A stretch of DNA of 8,232 nt from Pseudomonadota bacterium (lineage in GTDB: Bacteria > Pseudomonadota > Gammaproteobacteria > Burkholderiales > Thiobacillaceae). The stretch is from NCBI GenBank assembly GCA_021791235.1, contig JAJYXA010000316.1:1-8232 (forward strand). Reading direction: 5' to 3'. Of this stretch, positions 7,674-8,232 are shown in pieces; positions within the stretch are counted from its first letter, which is position 1, and each line of letters opens with the position of its first letter. The notes beneath the pieces are model-generated. The model had not been told where the DNA came from. It saw only the letters and a program-made list of their open reading frames with translations, and ran no database searches. Position numbers and translations under genes: made by a program.

Positions 7674-7701
7674 TTGCCATTTGGGGCGAAACCATTAGAA
7701 T
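7674..7701 (+). promoter_or_regulatory. Sigma70-like promoter of the YeeE/YedE gene
   Basis: TTGCCA (7674-7679) and TAGAAT (7696-7701) at 16-bp spacing, four and five matches of six to the consensus, predicting a start near 7708 and a leader of about 60 bases. It is an AT-rich island in GC-rich surroundings. An inverted repeat (7685-7707) covers the -10. Confidence 0.6.
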
Positions 7702-7707
7702 TTCGCC
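7685..7707. promoter_or_regulatory. Inverted repeat over the -10, candidate operator
   Basis: GGCGAAA (7685-7691), 9-base centre, TTTCGCC (7701-7707): perfect 7-bp arms with a 16-base centre-to-centre distance, enclosing the TAGAAT box. The geometry suits a dimeric regulator blocking RNA polymerase. The regulator is unknown. Confidence 0.45.
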
Positions 7708-7766
7708 TTTCATCCGGACACGCGCGGCACACGCCGTTTTTCCCATTCCAAACGAGAGACAGAGTC

Positions 7767-8232
7767 ATGACCTACGAAGATTTCGCAAGCGCTCAATCGT
7801 TTTTCCTGTGGTCGACCTTCGCGATCGCCCTGATCATGGGCGCCGTGGTCAACAAGACCAACTTCTGCACCATGGGCGCGGTCTCCGACTGGGTCAACAT
7901 GGGCAACACCGGCCGCATGCGCGCCTGGGTGCTGGCCATCGCGGTCGGCGTGCTGGGCGTGATGGGCCTGGAAGCCGCCGGCATGGTGAACGTCACCAGC
8001 ACCTTCCCCCCCTACCGCCAGACCAATTTCCCCTGGCTCGAAAACGTGCTTGGCGGCGTTCTGTTCGGCATCGGCATGACGCTCGCCTCCGGCTGCGGCA
8101 ACAAGACGCTGGTCCGCATCGGCGGCGGCAACCTCAAGTCGGTCATGGTGCTGCTGGTCATCGCCCTGATCGCCTATTTCATGATCAACCCCTTCCCGGG
8201 CAGCGACAAGACCCTGTATTCCACCCTGTTCT
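7767..8232 (+). CDS. YeeE/YedE family (sulfur-compound transport) membrane protein, 3'-truncated by window edge
   Basis: The first 155 residues of a YeeE/YedE (Sulf_transp domain) permease; the frame is open at the window end. Hydrophobic helices occur at about residues 12-28, 53-72, 93-108 and 127-141. The family signatures are NKTNFCTMGAVSD with C34 after the first helix and GIGMTLASGCGNKTLVRIGGGN with C110. In the studied member TsuA, conserved cysteines guide thiosulfate across the membrane; here two such cysteines are in view, so transport of thiosulfate or a related sulfur compound is a reasonable but unproven role. The start is ATG 7767, preceded by a weak GAGAGA-type site. It has its own promoter and is likely a separate transcription unit from purC. 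Confidence 0.9.
   Translation, partial: MTYEDFASAQSFFLWSTFAIALIMGAVVNKTNFCTMGAVSDWVNMGNTGRMRAWVLAIAVGVLGVMGLEAAGMVNVTSTFPPYRQTNFPWLENVLGGVLFGIGMTLASGCGNKTLVRIGGGNLKSVMVLLVIALIAYFMINPFPGSDKTLYSTLF

Larger units (their letters stand above)
7588..7766 (+). other. Intergenic region between purC and the YeeE/YedE gene
   Basis: 179 bp without a supported gene. It holds a 10-bp perfect palindrome GAACCGGTTC at 7647-7656, the promoter at 7674-7701 and a leader with an A/G-rich stretch (ACGAGAGACAGAG) ahead of the ATG at 7767. I see no stem-loop followed by a T-run that would terminate purC transcription. Confidence 0.6.

Noticed and set aside
6718..7746. 342-codon minus-strand frame opposite purC
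   Set aside because: It lies opposite conserved PurC motifs and has no recognisable fold or start signal; a shadow.

Overview
The window looks like chromosomal DNA from a GC-rich betaproteobacterium. This is inferred from the strong GC bias at third codon positions, the high similarity of the Pur proteins to betaproteobacterial forms as I remember them, and the purM/permease divergent arrangement common in that class. The YeeE/YedE-type sulfur-compound permease at the right edge would fit a sulfur-metabolising lineage such as Thiobacillus or relatives, but that is a guess from gene content. Most of the window is core metabolism: five de novo purine biosynthesis genes (purE, purK, purM, purN, purC). 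I see no phage, plasmid, CRISPR, tRNA or rRNA.

Layout. (1) Positions 1-2094, plus strand: the 3' part of purE, purK and a small exported DUF192 protein, with 11-bp overlaps between neighbours; this reads as one operon. (2) Positions 2098-5549, minus strand, convergent with the first block and only 3 bp from it: purM, purN and two tandem paralogous DUF3108 envelope proteins, linked by tiny gaps or GTGA-type overlaps. The second DUF3108 protein has a TonB-like N-terminal anchor (S-x3-H) and a proline-rich stretch. (3) Position 5550 onward, plus strand: a 40-bp divergent promoter region, then one open frame (5590-7587) that encodes an AI-2E/PerM-family membrane permease running without a stop codon into a complete PurC. 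(4) Positions 7588-7766: an intergenic region with a good sigma70-like promoter overlapped by a 7-bp inverted repeat. (5) Position 7767 to the edge: the N-terminal half of a YeeE/YedE permease.

How the genes work together: PurK and PurE convert AIR to CAIR through N5-CAIR; PurC condenses CAIR with aspartate to SAICAR; PurN formylates GAR; PurM closes the AIR ring. The window therefore carries GAR to FGAR and FGAM to AIR to SAICAR, without purL, purD, purB or purH.

The most unusual signals are two. First, a 56-bp palindromic repeat occurs twice, 3.3 kb apart, at 55/56 identity. Each copy sits inside the coding sequence of an unrelated gene (purK and a DUF3108 gene), in frame and at a tolerant N-terminal site, so the element has been translated in opposite orientations. 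Second, the permease-PurC frame has no stop between the domains, although a TATAAT hexamer just before the PurC part suggests purC can still be expressed on its own. I found no convincing new multi-gene system.
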